Source: a bacterium (GTDB lineage: Bacteria; Bacillota; Bacilli; Lactobacillales; Streptococcaceae). From it: a DNA stretch of 64,000 bases. The stretch covers positions 62,001 through 126,000 of the forward strand of contig CAJNBV010000005.1 of assembly GCA_905221095.1 (NCBI GenBank). Reading direction: 5' to 3'. The notes beneath the pieces were generated by a model, which was not told where the DNA came from, searched no databases, and saw only the letters and a program-made list of their open reading frames with translations. Position numbers and translations under genes: made by a program. This document shows positions 25,227 through 36,048 of this stretch, in pieces; position 1 is the first letter of the stretch, and each line of letters begins with the position of its first letter.

Positions 25227-25559
25227 TCAACTCTCCTTCCCCTTCAAAAAGCCTTCCAAATCACGTTCATGTTGGTACTTAGTGGCTGCAGTTTTGTCTT
25301 TCTCAAAGATAGTCTTGGTAAGGTCAATATGATTAATAGCTGCGATTGCGACGGTGTAGTGAATAATATCAGCCAGTTCTTTAGCAAGTTCCTCGTTCGA
25401 ATCTTGAACTCCCTCTTTTCGACCAGAGCGACCATTCAAAACTTCAGCGACTTCACCGACTTCCTCCACAAGCTTGATAAAAAAACCTTCCTCAGTCCGA
25501 GACTGCTGGTAATGTTCGAGTAAGTAGTCTTGTAATTGTCTAAACGTTAAATCCTTCAT
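25227..25559 (-). CDS. MazG-like nucleotide pyrophosphohydrolase
   Basis: This 110-residue all-alpha NTP-PPase has the MazG metal-binding pattern: LVEEVGEVAEVLNG (EExxE-like) and EELAKELADIIHYTVAIA (ExxxD). Enzymes of this type hydrolyse non-canonical nucleoside triphosphates to monophosphates. Start at ATG 25559, with GAGGAG upstream. A single MazG domain is the short form. Confidence 0.85.
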   Translation of the reverse strand: MKDLTFRQLQDYLLEHYQQSRTEEGFFIKLVEEVGEVAEVLNGRSGRKEGVQDSNEELAKELADIIHYTVAIAAINHIDLTKTIFEKDKTAATKYQHERDLEGFLKGKES

Positions 25560-25573
25560 ATCCTGCTCCTCGC

Positions 25574-25598
25574 AAAAAAAGCGAGACATTCGTCCCGC
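25574..25598 (-). terminator. Terminator downstream of khpA
   Basis: On the minus strand GCGGGAC and GTCTCGC form the stem around GAAT, followed by seven T. It separates the rpsP-khpA unit from the mazG-type gene. Confidence 0.85.
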
Positions 25599-25603
25599 CC
25601 TTC

Positions 25604-25843
25604 TTATTTTTCGTCAATAACGATTCTTACTTTTTTGTCTTCAGTTGGGACAGAGTAGACAATCGTTCTTATCGCAGAAATAGTGCGACCCTTACGACCG
25701 ATTACACGACCCACATCGCTTTGATCAAGATCCAAATGATATTCCAAAAATTCTGGTGTATCTTCAATCTTGATAGTTAAGGCATCTGGTTGTGAAATCA
25801 AGGGTTTCACAATCGCAATAATGAGATTTTCAATCGTATCCAT
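25604..25843 (-). CDS. khpA: KH-domain RNA-binding protein KhpA
   Basis: This 79-residue protein is a single KH domain with the GxxG loop in [15 protein letters not shown]. With KhpB/EloR it forms an RNA-binding pair that affects cell elongation in pneumococci. The gene follows rpsP by 19 bp, the usual order. Confidence 0.93.
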   Translation of the reverse strand: MDTIENLIIAIVKPLISQPDALTIKIEDTPEFLEYHLDLDQSDVGRVIGRKGRTISAIRTIVYSVPTEDKKVRIVIDEK

Positions 25844-25862
25844 CTGTCAACCTACTTTAAAC

Positions 25863-26135
25863 TTATTTTGAGAATTTAGAATCGTGGAATTTTTTCAATA
25901 CGCCTTCTTTTGAAAGGATGTTACGAACTGTATCTGAAGGTTGAGCTCCATCAGCCAACCATGCAAGAACGCGGTCTTCTTTCAAAGTTACTTGGTTTTC
26001 AGCAACAAGTGGGTTGTAAGTTCCAACTGTTTCGATGAAACGTCCGTCACGTGGTGAACGTGAATCTGCTACGTTGATACGGTAGAAAGGTTTTTTCTTA
26101 GAACCCATACGAGTCAAACGGATTTTAACTGCCAT
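25863..26135 (-). CDS. rpsP: 30S ribosomal protein S16
   Basis: This 90-residue protein has the S16 signature [20 protein letters not shown] and [16 protein letters not shown]. It is in the small-subunit body. It is transcribed with khpA from a strong promoter. Confidence 0.98.
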   Translation of the reverse strand: MAVKIRLTRMGSKKKPFYRINVADSRSPRDGRFIETVGTYNPLVAENQVTLKEDRVLAWLADGAQPSDTVRNILSKEGVLKKFHDSKFSK

Positions 26136-26170
26136 TTTTAAAGTCTCTTTTCTTATTTTTTATTTCGGTG

Positions 26171-26227
26171 AAATAGCTGAGCTATTTAGCACATGTTCTA
26201 TTATAGCAGATTTCTGACAGGTGTCAA
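26171..26227 (-). promoter_or_regulatory. rpsP promoter and leader hairpin
   Basis: On the minus strand TTGACA (26227-26222), a 16-base spacer and TATAAT (26205-26200). In the leader, AAATAGCT and AGCTATTT (26171-26187) form a short perfect hairpin, possibly for autoregulation. Confidence 0.65.
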
Positions 26228-26311
26228 GAAAAAAACTTGACAGACTATAAAATTTTTAAACCATTTAGAAATTTGTTAGAATAGAAAATAAAAGTTTGAA
26301 AGAGTCTATCC

Positions 26312-26845
26312 GTGAATACTATTTTAGAAAAATTTTATAAAGACCACCAAGTCAAACCCTTCATCTCTCCTGAACGTGATTTGGATGCTTGGCTCCTAAA
26401 TCCCAAGCCCGTTCCCAAACGAAACATGGAATTATTAACAGATAACTTACTAGCAGGTGATATCATTTTACTATGGAGGATCCAGTTTGGTACTTTTACC
26501 ACCGAAACCTGGTTCCCTAAATACTTTGAGTACACTTATGGCATTGATGCCCCAAAACATCTAAAAACTCTGGTAGAAAAAGGTTATACTGTCATTGAAA
26601 CTGCTTTTGATTCACTCGACCATCTGAATGCTACAATGAAAAAGAATATTTTGAAAAGCAAGGGAATTGCAGGACTATCTAAGATGAAGGCTGCAGATCT
26701 AGACCAAGCCCTTCATGACAACTTTTCAGAAGAAAAATTAGCAAGTCACTTTTCGATTCGTGGCTACAAATTGACTCCAAAGGGAGAGCATATACTGAAA
26801 CAGTACCAGGACATTATCGACCGACATCCAAAGAAGAATCTCTAA
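26312..26845 (+). CDS. Hypothetical protein with SAP-like C-terminal helix pair
   Basis: This 177-residue soluble protein is unknown to me. It needs a GTG start (26312); the next Met is 38 residues in. The N-terminal part has FISPERDLDAWLLNPKPVP and a tryptophan-rich LLWRIQFGTFTTETWFPKYFEY. A C-terminal part (about 115-177) has LSKMKAADLDQALHDNF and YKLTPKGEHILKQY, the helix-turn-helix pattern of SAP/HeH-like domains with a TPKG motif. Its promoter is divergent from rpsP. Confidence 0.7.
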   Translation: MNTILEKFYKDHQVKPFISPERDLDAWLLNPKPVPKRNMELLTDNLLAGDIILLWRIQFGTFTTETWFPKYFEYTYGIDAPKHLKTLVEKGYTVIETAFDSLDHLNATMKKNILKSKGIAGLSKMKAADLDQALHDNFSEEKLASHFSIRGYKLTPKGEHILKQYQDIIDRHPKKNL

Positions 26846-26895
26846 TCAAGCGACTTTGGGGTTGATTTTCTCTTAAACGACCTTGTCACTAATAT

Positions 26896-26924
26896 TTGAA
26901 ATCCCCTTCCTTTTACGGTACAAT
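26896..26924 (+). promoter_or_regulatory. slrA promoter
   Basis: TTGAAA, a 17-base spacer and TACAAT; a ribosome-binding site AGAGGA follows before the ATG at 26954. Confidence 0.65.
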
Positions 26925-26953
26925 GGTAGAAATGAATTTTTGAGAGGAACAGA

Positions 26954-27757
26954 ATGAAAAAACTAGCAACCCTTCTTTTACTGTCCACTGTAGCCCTAGC
27001 TGGATGTAGCAGCATCCAACGTAGTTTGCGTGGCAATGATTATGTGGATTCCAGTCTTGCTGCTGAAGAAAGTTCTAAAGCTGCTGCCCAATCTGCCAAG
27101 GAGTTAAACGATGCTTTGACAAACGAAAATGCCAATTTCCCTCAACTTTCTAAGGAAGTTGCTGAAGATGAAGCCGAAGTGGTTCTCCATACAAGTCAAG
27201 GAGATATCCGCATTAAACTCTTCCCTAAAATGGCTCCTCTAGCAGTCGAGAACTTCCTCACTCATGCCAAAGAAGGCTACTATAACGGCATTACCTTCCA
27301 CCGTGTCATCGATGGCTTTATGGTCCAAACTGGAGATCCAAAGGGAGACGGTACAGGTGGTCAGTCTATCTGGCATGACAAGGATAAGACAAAAGACAAG
27401 GGAACTGGTTTCAAAAACGAGATCACTCCTTATCTCTATAACATCCGTGGGGCTCTTGCGATGGCTAATACTGGCCAACCAAACACCAACGGTAGTCAAT
27501 TCTTCATCAACCAAAACTCCACAGATACCTCAGCTAAACTCCCTACAAGCAAGTATCCAAAGAAAATCATCGAAGCCTATAAAGAAGGTGGAAATCCTAG
27601 TCTAGATGGTAAACACCCAGTCTTTGGTCAAGTAATTGACGGTATGGATGTTGTAGATAAGATTGCTAAAGCCGAAAAAGATGAAAAAGACAAGCCAACG
27701 ACTGCTATTACTATCGATAGCATCGAAGTGGTAAAAGATTACAATTTTAAATCTTAA
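26954..27757 (+). CDS. slrA: Cyclophilin-type peptidyl-prolyl isomerase lipoprotein SlrA
   Basis: This 267-residue protein has a lipoprotein signal with lipobox LAGC (Cys18), a linker, then a cyclophilin domain (about 75-260) with [21 protein letters not shown], and TNGSQFFI plus [13 protein letters not shown]. It helps folding at the cell surface and in pneumococcus contributes to colonisation. Monocistronic with its own promoter and terminator. Confidence 0.95.
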   Translation: MKKLATLLLLSTVALAGCSSIQRSLRGNDYVDSSLAAEESSKAAAQSAKELNDALTNENANFPQLSKEVAEDEAEVVLHTSQGDIRIKLFPKMAPLAVENFLTHAKEGYYNGITFHRVIDGFMVQTGDPKGDGTGGQSIWHDKDKTKDKGTGFKNEITPYLYNIRGALAMANTGQPNTNGSQFFINQNSTDTSAKLPTSKYPKKIIEAYKEGGNPSLDGKHPVFGQVIDGMDVVDKIAKAEKDEKDKPTTAITIDSIEVVKDYNFKS

Positions 27758-27763
27758 AAACCA

Positions 27764-27800
27764 AAAAAATACAGTATCCACATACGGTACTGTATTTCTT
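27764..27800. terminator. Bidirectional terminator between slrA and ABC-F gene
   Basis: AAATACAGTA pairs with TACTGTATTT around a short loop, with flanking A/T runs. Confidence 0.8.
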
Positions 27801-27812
27801 TTATCCTCATTT

Positions 27813-29354
27813 TTAAGTTAGCTTGTTAAAATCCCAGATTTGGTCCATCCAACCTTCATAGAAATCTGGTTCGTGACAGACCATAAGAATCGATCCCTTG
27901 TATTCTTTGAGAGCGCGTTTGAGTTCATCCTTGGCATCCACATCCAGGTGGTTAGTCGGCTCGTCCAGCACTAAAACGTTGTTTTCACGATTCATCAAGA
28001 GACAGAAACGAACTTTGGCTTGTTCCCCACCTGACAAAACCTGAATTTGACTTTCGATATGCTTGGTTGTCAAACCGCAACGGGCAAGGGCTGCACGAAC
28101 TTCCGCTTGGTTAAGGGCAGGAAAGGCATTCCAGACAGCCTCTAGTGGTGTTTGGCGATTGCCTCCTTCTACTTCCTGTTCAAAGTAGCCAAGTTCTAGG
28201 TAGTCTCCACGTTCAACCTCTCCAGCGATTGGCGGGATAATGCCCAATAGAGACTTCAAGAGAGTTGTTTTCCCGATACCATTTGCACCGATAATAGCAA
28301 CCTTTTGATTGCGTTCAAAGGTAAGATTCAAAGGCTTGGTAAGTGGACGGTCATAACCAATCTGCAAATCCTTGGCTTGGAAGATAAAGCGTCCAGGTGT
28401 ACGAGCTGATTTGAAATCAAAGGATGGTTTTGGTTTCTCACTTTGCAGTTCGATAATATCCATCTTATCCAATTTCTTCTGGCGAGACATGGCCATGTTT
28501 CGTGTTGCAACACGCGCTTTGTTCCGAGCAACAAAGTCCTTGAGGTCGGCAATCTCTTTCTGCTGACGTTCGTAGGCCGCCTCCAGCTGGGATTTCTTCA
28601 TGGCATAGACTTCTTGGAACTGGTAGTAGTCACCAGAGTAACGCGTCAGCTGTTGATTTTCTACATGATAGACGATATTGATCACGTCATTTAGGAAGGG
28701 AATATCGTGTGAAATAAGAACAAAGGCATTCTCATAGTTTTGGAGATAGCGCTTGAGCCAGTCGATATGCTCAGCATCCAAGTAGTTGGTTGGCTCGTCC
28801 AAAAGCAAGATATCTGGCTTTTCAAGGAGAAGCTTAGCCAAAAGCACCTTGGTTCTTTGTCCCCCTGACAAAGAAGTTACATCCGTATCCATGCCAAAGT
28901 CCATAACACCAAGGGCACGCGCTACTTCGTCAATCTTAGCATCCAAGGTATAGAAATCACGACTCTCCAGACGGTCTTGGAGTTCGCCAACTTCTTCCAT
29001 GAGAGCATCAACATCCGCTCCGTCTTCAGCCATTTCCATATAAAGGTCATTGATACGGGCTTCAGCTTTGAATAGCTCATCAAAGGCTGTACGGAGAACA
29101 TCACGAACAGACTGACCTTCTTCTAAGACTGAGTGCTGATCCAAGTAACCAGCAGTCACATATTTGGACCACTCCACCTTTCCTTCATCTGGTAACATTT
29201 TACCAGTCACAATGCTCATAAAGGTTGATTTCCCTTCACCATTGGCACCGACCAGACCGATATGTTCTCCCTTGAGGAGACGGAAGGACACATCTTCAAA
29301 AATTGCACGGTCACCAAAACCGTGACTCAGGTTTTTAACTTCTAAAATACTCAT
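27813..29354 (-). CDS. ABC-F family ATPase (YkpA/YbiT-type)
   Basis: This 513-residue soluble protein has two ABC domains. Walker A GANGEGKST (near 36) and GANGIGKTTL (near 340); signatures LSGGQRTKVLLAKLLL and LSGGEQAKVRFCLL; both DEPTN boxes. The helical P-site tRNA-interaction linker lies between about 240 and 320. No membrane helices. Such proteins act on ribosomes. It is not specifically of the Msr/Vga resistance types. One base separates it from vanZ upstream; it is the last gene of the yutD-rlmN-vanZ unit. Confidence 0.92.
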   Translation of the reverse strand: MSILEVKNLSHGFGDRAIFEDVSFRLLKGEHIGLVGANGEGKSTFMSIVTGKMLPDEGKVEWSKYVTAGYLDQHSVLEEGQSVRDVLRTAFDELFKAEARINDLYMEMAEDGADVDALMEEVGELQDRLESRDFYTLDAKIDEVARALGVMDFGMDTDVTSLSGGQRTKVLLAKLLLEKPDILLLDEPTNYLDAEHIDWLKRYLQNYENAFVLISHDIPFLNDVINIVYHVENQQLTRYSGDYYQFQEVYAMKKSQLEAAYERQQKEIADLKDFVARNKARVATRNMAMSRQKKLDKMDIIELQSEKPKPSFDFKSARTPGRFIFQAKDLQIGYDRPLTKPLNLTFERNQKVAIIGANGIGKTTLLKSLLGIIPPIAGEVERGDYLELGYFEQEVEGGNRQTPLEAVWNAFPALNQAEVRAALARCGLTTKHIESQIQVLSGGEQAKVRFCLLMNRENNVLVLDEPTNHLDVDAKDELKRALKEYKGSILMVCHEPDFYEGWMDQIWDFNKLT

Positions 29355-29355
29355 T

Positions 29356-29838
29356 TTAATTCCTTATCTTGTTTTTATGTAATTGTTTATAGAGGAGCCA
29401 AGCCAGATAGCCACCCAAGGTATTGGTCCACAAATCATCAATCTCAAAGGCGCGATTGAAATCAAAGAAAAAGTCCAAGACTAACTGCGTACACTCGATT
29501 CCAAGACTCACTAGAAAACTGAAAAGAAGAACTCTTTTTGTTTTCCTTAAGTTTGGAAAGAGATAAAGGAGTTGGAACATCAGAGGAAAAAGCAAGAAGA
29601 CATTGAGGATATTTTGTAAAAAAATCCAATATAATTGTCCCATATCACTCACTTCGCCCAGTTTCCAGAAAGAATTGAAAGGAGTCAAAAGAAAAACCAG
29701 GCGTCCAAGATGCTGAATACCTGGAGTTTCCACTCCCACGGGAGAATGTTCTTGAGGAGTAAAGCAAAAGTAGACGATACAAATGCTATAGAAAATGACT
29801 CCCCAGACCAAAACATAATTATGAGTTTTCTTCATCAT
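29356..29838 (-). CDS. VanZ-family membrane protein
   Basis: This 160-residue protein has four hydrophobic helices and the VanZ pattern: YCFTPQEHSP near residue 25, TPFNSFWKLG, and a conserved SLGIECTQLVLDFFFD with Glu, followed by FEIDDLWTNTLGG. VanZ proteins give low-level teicoplanin resistance in enterococci; in streptococci the role is unknown. It overlaps rlmN by one base. Confidence 0.88.
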   Translation of the reverse strand: MMKKTHNYVLVWGVIFYSICIVYFCFTPQEHSPVGVETPGIQHLGRLVFLLTPFNSFWKLGEVSDMGQLYWIFLQNILNVFLLFPLMFQLLYLFPNLRKTKRVLLFSFLVSLGIECTQLVLDFFFDFNRAFEIDDLWTNTLGGYLAWLLYKQLHKNKIRN

Positions 29839-30923
29839 TAAGGATTGACTGCTGCGACTGCTTTCTGGCGGTCACGTTTCATTGTATTAGAACGCAATTG
29901 TCCACATGCTGCATCAATATCAGTACCATGCTCTTGACGAACAACACAGTTAACTCCTTTTTTCTTGAGTGTATCATAGAAGGCCATCACGCGCTCTTTT
30001 GGACTACGACTATATTGGTCATGCTCACTAACTGGGTTATAAGGAATCAAGTTGACATAAGACAATTTCTTGATATTCTTGAGCAATTCAGCCAACTCCA
30101 AGGCTTGTTCTACACCGTCATTAACTTCATTGAGCATGATATATTCAAAGGTTACACGACGATTGGTTGTTTCGATATAATACTCAATCGCTGCGAAGAG
30201 TTTTTCAATCGGAAAGGCACGGTTAATCTTCATGATGCTTGAGCGTAATTCATTGTTCGGTGCGTGAAGGGACACGGCAAGATTGACCTGAACTCCTTCA
30301 TTAGCAAAATCACGAATTTTATGGGCCAAACCTGAGGTTGAAACCGTAATGTGACGAGCACCGATGGCCATTCCTTTATCATCATTGATGGTACGAACGA
30401 AATTCAAGACATTGTTATAGTTATCAAAAGGCTCACCGATTCCCATGACAACGATATGGCTGACGCGTTCGTCTTGACCACGCTCATCAAAATATTTCTG
30501 AACCAACATGATTTGCGCTACGATTTCACCGTTATTGAGGTCACGTTGTTTCTTAATCAAACCAGAAGCACAGAAGGTACAACCGATATTACAGCCGACC
30601 TGAGTGGTCACACAGACTGACAAACCATAATGTTGACGCATGAGTACTGTCTCGATCAACATACCATCAGGCAATTCAAAGAGATATTTTACAGTACCAT
30701 CAGCAGACTCTTGAACGATTCGCTGTTTCAAGGGATTGACCACAAACTGGTCATTGAGCTTAGCAATCAAATCTTTTGAAAGGTTGGTCATTTCTTCAAA
30801 TGACTGCACACGTTTACGGTAAAGCCATTCCCAGATTTGATCTGCACGGAATTTCTTTTCTCCCTGCTCCAATACCCATTCCTGCATGGTTTGACGTGTT
30901 AAACTATAAATTGACGGTTTCAT
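29838..30923 (-). CDS. rlmN: Dual-specificity RNA methyltransferase RlmN
   Basis: This 361-residue radical-SAM enzyme methylates C2 of A2503 in 23S rRNA and A37 of some tRNAs. The iron-sulfur motif [11 protein letters not shown] lies near residue 115, the GIGEPFDNY block near 165 and the resolving cysteine in [13 protein letters not shown] near 340. It lies 20 bp behind the yutD-type gene. Confidence 0.96.
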   Translation of the reverse strand: MKPSIYSLTRQTMQEWVLEQGEKKFRADQIWEWLYRKRVQSFEEMTNLSKDLIAKLNDQFVVNPLKQRIVQESADGTVKYLFELPDGMLIETVLMRQHYGLSVCVTTQVGCNIGCTFCASGLIKKQRDLNNGEIVAQIMLVQKYFDERGQDERVSHIVVMGIGEPFDNYNNVLNFVRTINDDKGMAIGARHITVSTSGLAHKIRDFANEGVQVNLAVSLHAPNNELRSSIMKINRAFPIEKLFAAIEYYIETTNRRVTFEYIMLNEVNDGVEQALELAELLKNIKKLSYVNLIPYNPVSEHDQYSRSPKERVMAFYDTLKKKGVNCVVRQEHGTDIDAACGQLRSNTMKRDRQKAVAAVNP

Positions 30924-30943
30924 TTCCTCTCCTTATTCTCTAC

Positions 30944-31474
30944 TCACTTCTGACGAATGACAAAATGACGTTGCCCCTTGTCCTCTTTCTGAGAATGCTG
31001 GTCTTTCTGACGACGTCTATTTTTCTTATCTGCATTCGGTTTTCGTTTGGTTTGAGTCGGTTTCTTTCCTTTTCTAGAAGGCGTCTCTTCTTCCTTCTTA
31101 CGCATTTTCTTGTCAAATGATGCGCGCTTAGGTGCTTCATTTTCTAGAACAAAATAGGCACAACCATAACTACAATACTCTAAAAGATAGTCTTGTAAAC
31201 GACTGATTTTTTCAAGATTTTCCTCTGTTCGGTCATCCTTGTAAAACCCTCGTAGGCGAAGCTGTTCGTTGCTCCAGTCCCCCACGATATAATCAAACTT
31301 GGTTAAGACTTCTGAAAAACGCTGATTAAAAGCCGTCACATCAAAGGCATCCTTGATATTTTCCACCAAGGAAAAAGCTATCCCTTCCGTTTCGACCTTG
31401 TCCCCGTGTAAATGGAACTCAGGACCAGGAAACTTGTTATAGTTGTATAATTCAGGTGCAATTTCTTTTCGCAT
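30944..31474 (-). CDS. YutD-like protein
   Basis: This 176-residue protein has a YutD domain (about 1-115) with FDYIVGDWSNEQLRLRGFYKD and YLLEYCSYGCAYFVLEN, and a very basic, probably disordered tail rich in KK, RK and TQTKRK. Such a tail suggests nucleic-acid binding. The function of YutD is unknown. It is the first gene of the rlmN-vanZ unit; an extended -10 TGGTAGAAT lies at 31508-31516. Confidence 0.85.
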   Translation of the reverse strand: MRKEIAPELYNYNKFPGPEFHLHGDKVETEGIAFSLVENIKDAFDVTAFNQRFSEVLTKFDYIVGDWSNEQLRLRGFYKDDRTEENLEKISRLQDYLLEYCSYGCAYFVLENEAPKRASFDKKMRKKEEETPSRKGKKPTQTKRKPNADKKNRRRQKDQHSQKEDKGQRHFVIRQK

Positions 31475-31552
31475 AGATATCCTTTTTCCACGATTACTTA
31501 ATACTTTATTCTACCATAATTTCTAGCAGTTAGCACGTTTCTCATAAAAATG

Positions 31553-31578
31553 AAAAAAGTCTGACGATTTTGTCAGAC
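31553..31578 (-). terminator. sodA terminator
   Basis: On the minus strand GTCTGAC and GTCAGAC form a perfect seven-base stem around a six-base loop, followed by six T. Confidence 0.9.
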
Positions 31579-31630
31579 CAGAATCATATAACCTAAAAAA
31601 GAGAAGAACAATTCTTCCCTCCATATACCA

Positions 31631-32236
31631 TTATTTAGCAGCTGCGTACAATTCATCTACTTTGTTCCAGTTGATCACTGAGAAGAAAGCTTTGATGTAG
31701 TCAGGACGCACGTTGCGGTATTTCACGTAGTAAGCATGTTCCCAAACGTCCAAGCCCAAGATTGGTTTTTTACCTTCTGAGATTGGTGTGTCTTGGTTTG
31801 CTGTTGAAGTCACTTCAAGTTTACCTTCTTTATTCACAACCAACCATGCCCATCCAGAACCGAAACGAGTTGTTGCCGCTGCAGTGAAGGCTGCTTGGAA
31901 TTCTTCAAATGAACCAAATGTTGCATCGATTGCTGCTGCAAGTTCTGCTGATGGAGCTGTTTTTTCAGGAGTCATCAATTCCCAGAAAAGAGCGTGGTTC
32001 AAGTGTCCACCACCATTGTTGATAAGTGCTTGACGGATATCAGCTGGGATTGATTCTACATCAGCAAGCAAGGCTTCAAGGTCTTCACCGATTTCAGGGT
32101 GTTTTTCAAGAGCTGCATTAGCATTGTTGACATAAGTTTGATGGTGTTTGTCATGGTGCAAGTGCATTGTTTCCGCATCGATGTATGGTTCCAAAGCGTC
32201 GTATGCATATGGAAGTTCTGGTAAGATAATAGCCAT
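31631..32236 (-). CDS. sodA: Manganese-type superoxide dismutase
   Basis: This 201-residue Mn/Fe SOD converts superoxide in the cytoplasm. Metal ligands are seen in [13 protein letters not shown] (His26-type), HLNHALFWE, and [13 protein letters not shown]. The streptococcal type uses manganese mainly. It is a single gene with its own promoter; a cre-like site lies in that promoter. Confidence 0.97.
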   Translation of the reverse strand: MAIILPELPYAYDALEPYIDAETMHLHHDKHHQTYVNNANAALEKHPEIGEDLEALLADVESIPADIRQALINNGGGHLNHALFWELMTPEKTAPSAELAAAIDATFGSFEEFQAAFTAAATTRFGSGWAWLVVNKEGKLEVTSTANQDTPISEGKKPILGLDVWEHAYYVKYRNVRPDYIKAFFSVINWNKVDELYAAAK

Positions 32237-32267
32237 CTGTAATACCTCTTTTTCTTTCTATATGAAA

Positions 32268-32296
32268 ATGATAACGCAAACATTCACTTTTTTCAA
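32268..32296 (-). promoter_or_regulatory. sodA promoter with a cre (CcpA) match
   Basis: On the minus strand TTGAAA, a 17-base spacer and TATCAT. The plus-strand 16-mer at 32268-32283 fits WTGNNARCGNWWWCAW at every fixed position, and it covers the -10 and part of the spacer. Confidence 0.6.
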
Positions 32297-32328
32297 GTTT
32301 TTTGCTTATAGATGAGGAAATCAGCAAT

Positions 32329-32360
32329 AAACCCACGACAAGATAATCCTGACGCGGGTT
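32329..32360 (-). terminator. holA terminator
   Basis: AACCCGCG pairs with CGTGGGTT on the minus strand; the T tract is short and interrupted. Confidence 0.55.
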
Positions 32361-32376
32361 GTAGTTTCAAAAAATG

Positions 32377-33414
32377 TCAATTGACCTGACTAGCAATCTG
32401 TAGGAGTGCCTTTTCAAAAAGGAAACCTTTTTCATAAAGACCTGTCTTAATCTGATAGTCTGTCTCAATCAAATAGGAAATAGCTTGCTTCAGAAAGCTC
32501 AAAGAAAGTCCTCTCGAATCTCTCAGCGCAAACTTGATTTGATAAGGATTGGGAGTGCGCCCTAGATAGCCACCTAAACTACTTGCAATCTGCGCTTCTG
32601 TTTGGCCAGACTCCGACAAAATTTTCACCTGAGTAAAAGTTCGAAATTGTCCTAACATGACAGCTATGAGCTTAATTTCGTCTTCCCCTTGCAAGGTCAA
32701 ATCTCTAACCAAGTCGCGCGCCTGGTCCATCTTTTTAGTCAGAATAAACTGAGTTAAATCAAAAATATTGTCCTGCAAGGTCTTGGGAATGGCATTAACA
32801 ATATCCTCTTCCACGATAATAGAATTCGCCTTATAGGAATGTAAAAAGAGCAGATTTTTCTGGATTTCGCTAAATTGAAAACCAGATTTGATAAGTAGAT
32901 TTTCAAATGATTGCCCCACAAACTGCAGACCTTGTTTCTGGCTCCACTTTTGGAAATACTGGCGCAATTCTTGTTCTTTGGTTTCTACTGCATCAAAAAC
33001 CTTAGCATCACGCTTAAGTAATTTGACCAACCGTCTTTTGCTATCCAGTTTTCCTTCTGCAAAGATCAACAACTTGGTTGTTGGTGAAGGGTTATCAAGG
33101 TATGCCTCAAATGACTTGAGCTCATCATCTGTTAAAAAGCGTTTCTTGGCTGTTGTGATATCGACAAAATGGTCTAATATCACGATTTTCTCATCCGCAA
33201 AGAAAGGAAGGCTGACCAACTCCAGTTCCACATCCTTGTAGACAACTTCTTTCATATCAAAGTAGGCAAAGTTGAGGTCGGCAGAATCATAACCAATCTG
33301 TTTCAACACTTGACTCTTCATCACTTCAAACTGGCCCTGATCTATGCCTGTAAAAAGGCTCAGGTTAGGTAAATTTGATAAAGTCAACTTCTGGCTTTCT
33401 TCAATGGCTAGCAT
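32377..33414 (-). CDS. holA: DNA polymerase III delta subunit
   Basis: This 345-residue clamp-loader subunit opens the sliding clamp. It has the HolA N-terminal LFTGIDQGQFEVMKSQVL and LPFFADEKIVIL and the three-domain helical layout; C-terminal KTGLYEKGFLFEKALLQI is typical. A Walker A is absent, as expected for delta. It follows pyrDA. Confidence 0.93.
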   Translation of the reverse strand: MLAIEESQKLTLSNLPNLSLFTGIDQGQFEVMKSQVLKQIGYDSADLNFAYFDMKEVVYKDVELELVSLPFFADEKIVILDHFVDITTAKKRFLTDDELKSFEAYLDNPSPTTKLLIFAEGKLDSKRRLVKLLKRDAKVFDAVETKEQELRQYFQKWSQKQGLQFVGQSFENLLIKSGFQFSEIQKNLLFLHSYKANSIIVEEDIVNAIPKTLQDNIFDLTQFILTKKMDQARDLVRDLTLQGEDEIKLIAVMLGQFRTFTQVKILSESGQTEAQIASSLGGYLGRTPNPYQIKFALRDSRGLSLSFLKQAISYLIETDYQIKTGLYEKGFLFEKALLQIASQVN

Positions 33415-33447
33415 CTTCTCTCCTTTCTTCTGATTTTTCGATTTAAT

Positions 33448-34383
33448 TTAGTCAATATAGCGCAATTTTCCACGGAAATCTTCTAGGCTCTCGTACCCTT
33501 TTTCCGTCATGATTGCTTTCAGTTCATTGGTAATACGTTCGAAGGTACCGACACCTTCTTTGTGAAGGGTAGTTCCCACCTGTACCATACTAGCACCACA
33601 GAGGATGTGTTCAAAGGCATCTCTACCAGTCAGAACGCCACCTGTTCCGATGATTTGGATTTGAGGATTTAAACGTTGATAAAAAGCATGAACATTGGCT
33701 AGAGCAGTCGGTTTGATGTACTCTCCACCAATCCCACCAAAACCATTTTTAGGACGAATCACGACAGACTCATCTTCTATATAAAGTCCGTTCCCAATTG
33801 AGTTAACGCAGTTGACAAACTTGAGCGGATATTTGTTGAAAATAGCTGCCGCTTGGTCAAAGTGAACAATATCAAAATAAGGTGGGAGCTTAATTCCAAG
33901 AGGTTTGGTAAAGTAGGAAAATACTTCTGACAAAATCCTGTCTGTTGTCTCAAAATCATAGGCAATCTGAGGTTTTCCTGGAACATTTGGGCAGGAAAGA
34001 TTTAGCTCAGTCAGACCACGGAAGTCACTTTCTTGGACTTTTTTCAAGATAGTATGGGTTTCCTCTGGAGACATGCCGACTAGAGATAAGAAGAAAGTTC
34101 GGCTTGGTTCTTTTTCCTGCAAATCCAAAAGATAATCCAAATAATAGTCTAAGCCATTATTTGGCAAGCCCATAGAGTTGATGGAACCAAGTGGAACATC
34201 TTGATAGCGTGGCTCAGGATTTCCCTGACGAAAGTCCAAGGTCGCTGTCTTAGTGACAAAGGTTCCTGCCACTGAGTTTTTAACGCCTTCTAACTCTGCT
34301 ATCGTCATACAAGCCACACCTGCTGCATTCATCAAGCAGTTGTCAAACTCAAAACCAGCAATTTGTGTTTTTGTTGATACCAT
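33448..34383 (-). CDS. pyrDA: Dihydroorotate dehydrogenase A (fumarate-type)
   Basis: This 311-residue class 1A enzyme oxidises dihydroorotate in pyrimidine synthesis, using fumarate. It has the active-site loop [17 protein letters not shown] (catalytic Cys), the FMN-binding [17 protein letters not shown] and the short N-terminus of the soluble class. Catalytic Cys marks class 1 rather than class 2 (Ser). Start is supported by GGAGG. Confidence 0.93.
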   Translation of the reverse strand: MVSTKTQIAGFEFDNCLMNAAGVACMTIAELEGVKNSVAGTFVTKTATLDFRQGNPEPRYQDVPLGSINSMGLPNNGLDYYLDYLLDLQEKEPSRTFFLSLVGMSPEETHTILKKVQESDFRGLTELNLSCPNVPGKPQIAYDFETTDRILSEVFSYFTKPLGIKLPPYFDIVHFDQAAAIFNKYPLKFVNCVNSIGNGLYIEDESVVIRPKNGFGGIGGEYIKPTALANVHAFYQRLNPQIQIIGTGGVLTGRDAFEHILCGASMVQVGTTLHKEGVGTFERITNELKAIMTEKGYESLEDFRGKLRYID

Positions 34384-34417
34384 GATTCTGATCCTCCAGA
34401 TTCCTTTTATTGCTAAT

Positions 34418-34426
34418 ATTATACCA
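34418..34426 (-). promoter_or_regulatory. pyrDA extended -10 promoter
   Basis: The minus strand reads TGGTATAAT about 34 bases before the start codon. Confidence 0.55.
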
Positions 34427-34515
34427 TATTTTCACATTTTCTCTTTGAGAAAGATATTTCAAAGAAAAATGTTCGTATTTTATGAATAAAGAAAAATCTG
34501 GAACTAAATTGATAG

Positions 34516-35955
<1,440 letters not shown>

Positions 35956-35968
35956 GATTCATTTGCTT

Positions 35969-36001
35969 AATCCTCAATCGCTATGATTGGGGATTTTTTT
36001 G
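35969..36001 (+). terminator. gdhA terminator
   Basis: ATCCTCAATC pairs with GATTGGGGAT (one wobble) and is followed by seven T. Confidence 0.9.
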
Positions 36002-36048
36002 TTGAATTCAAAAAACGCACCATTAACAGTGAGTTTTAACATCAGAAT

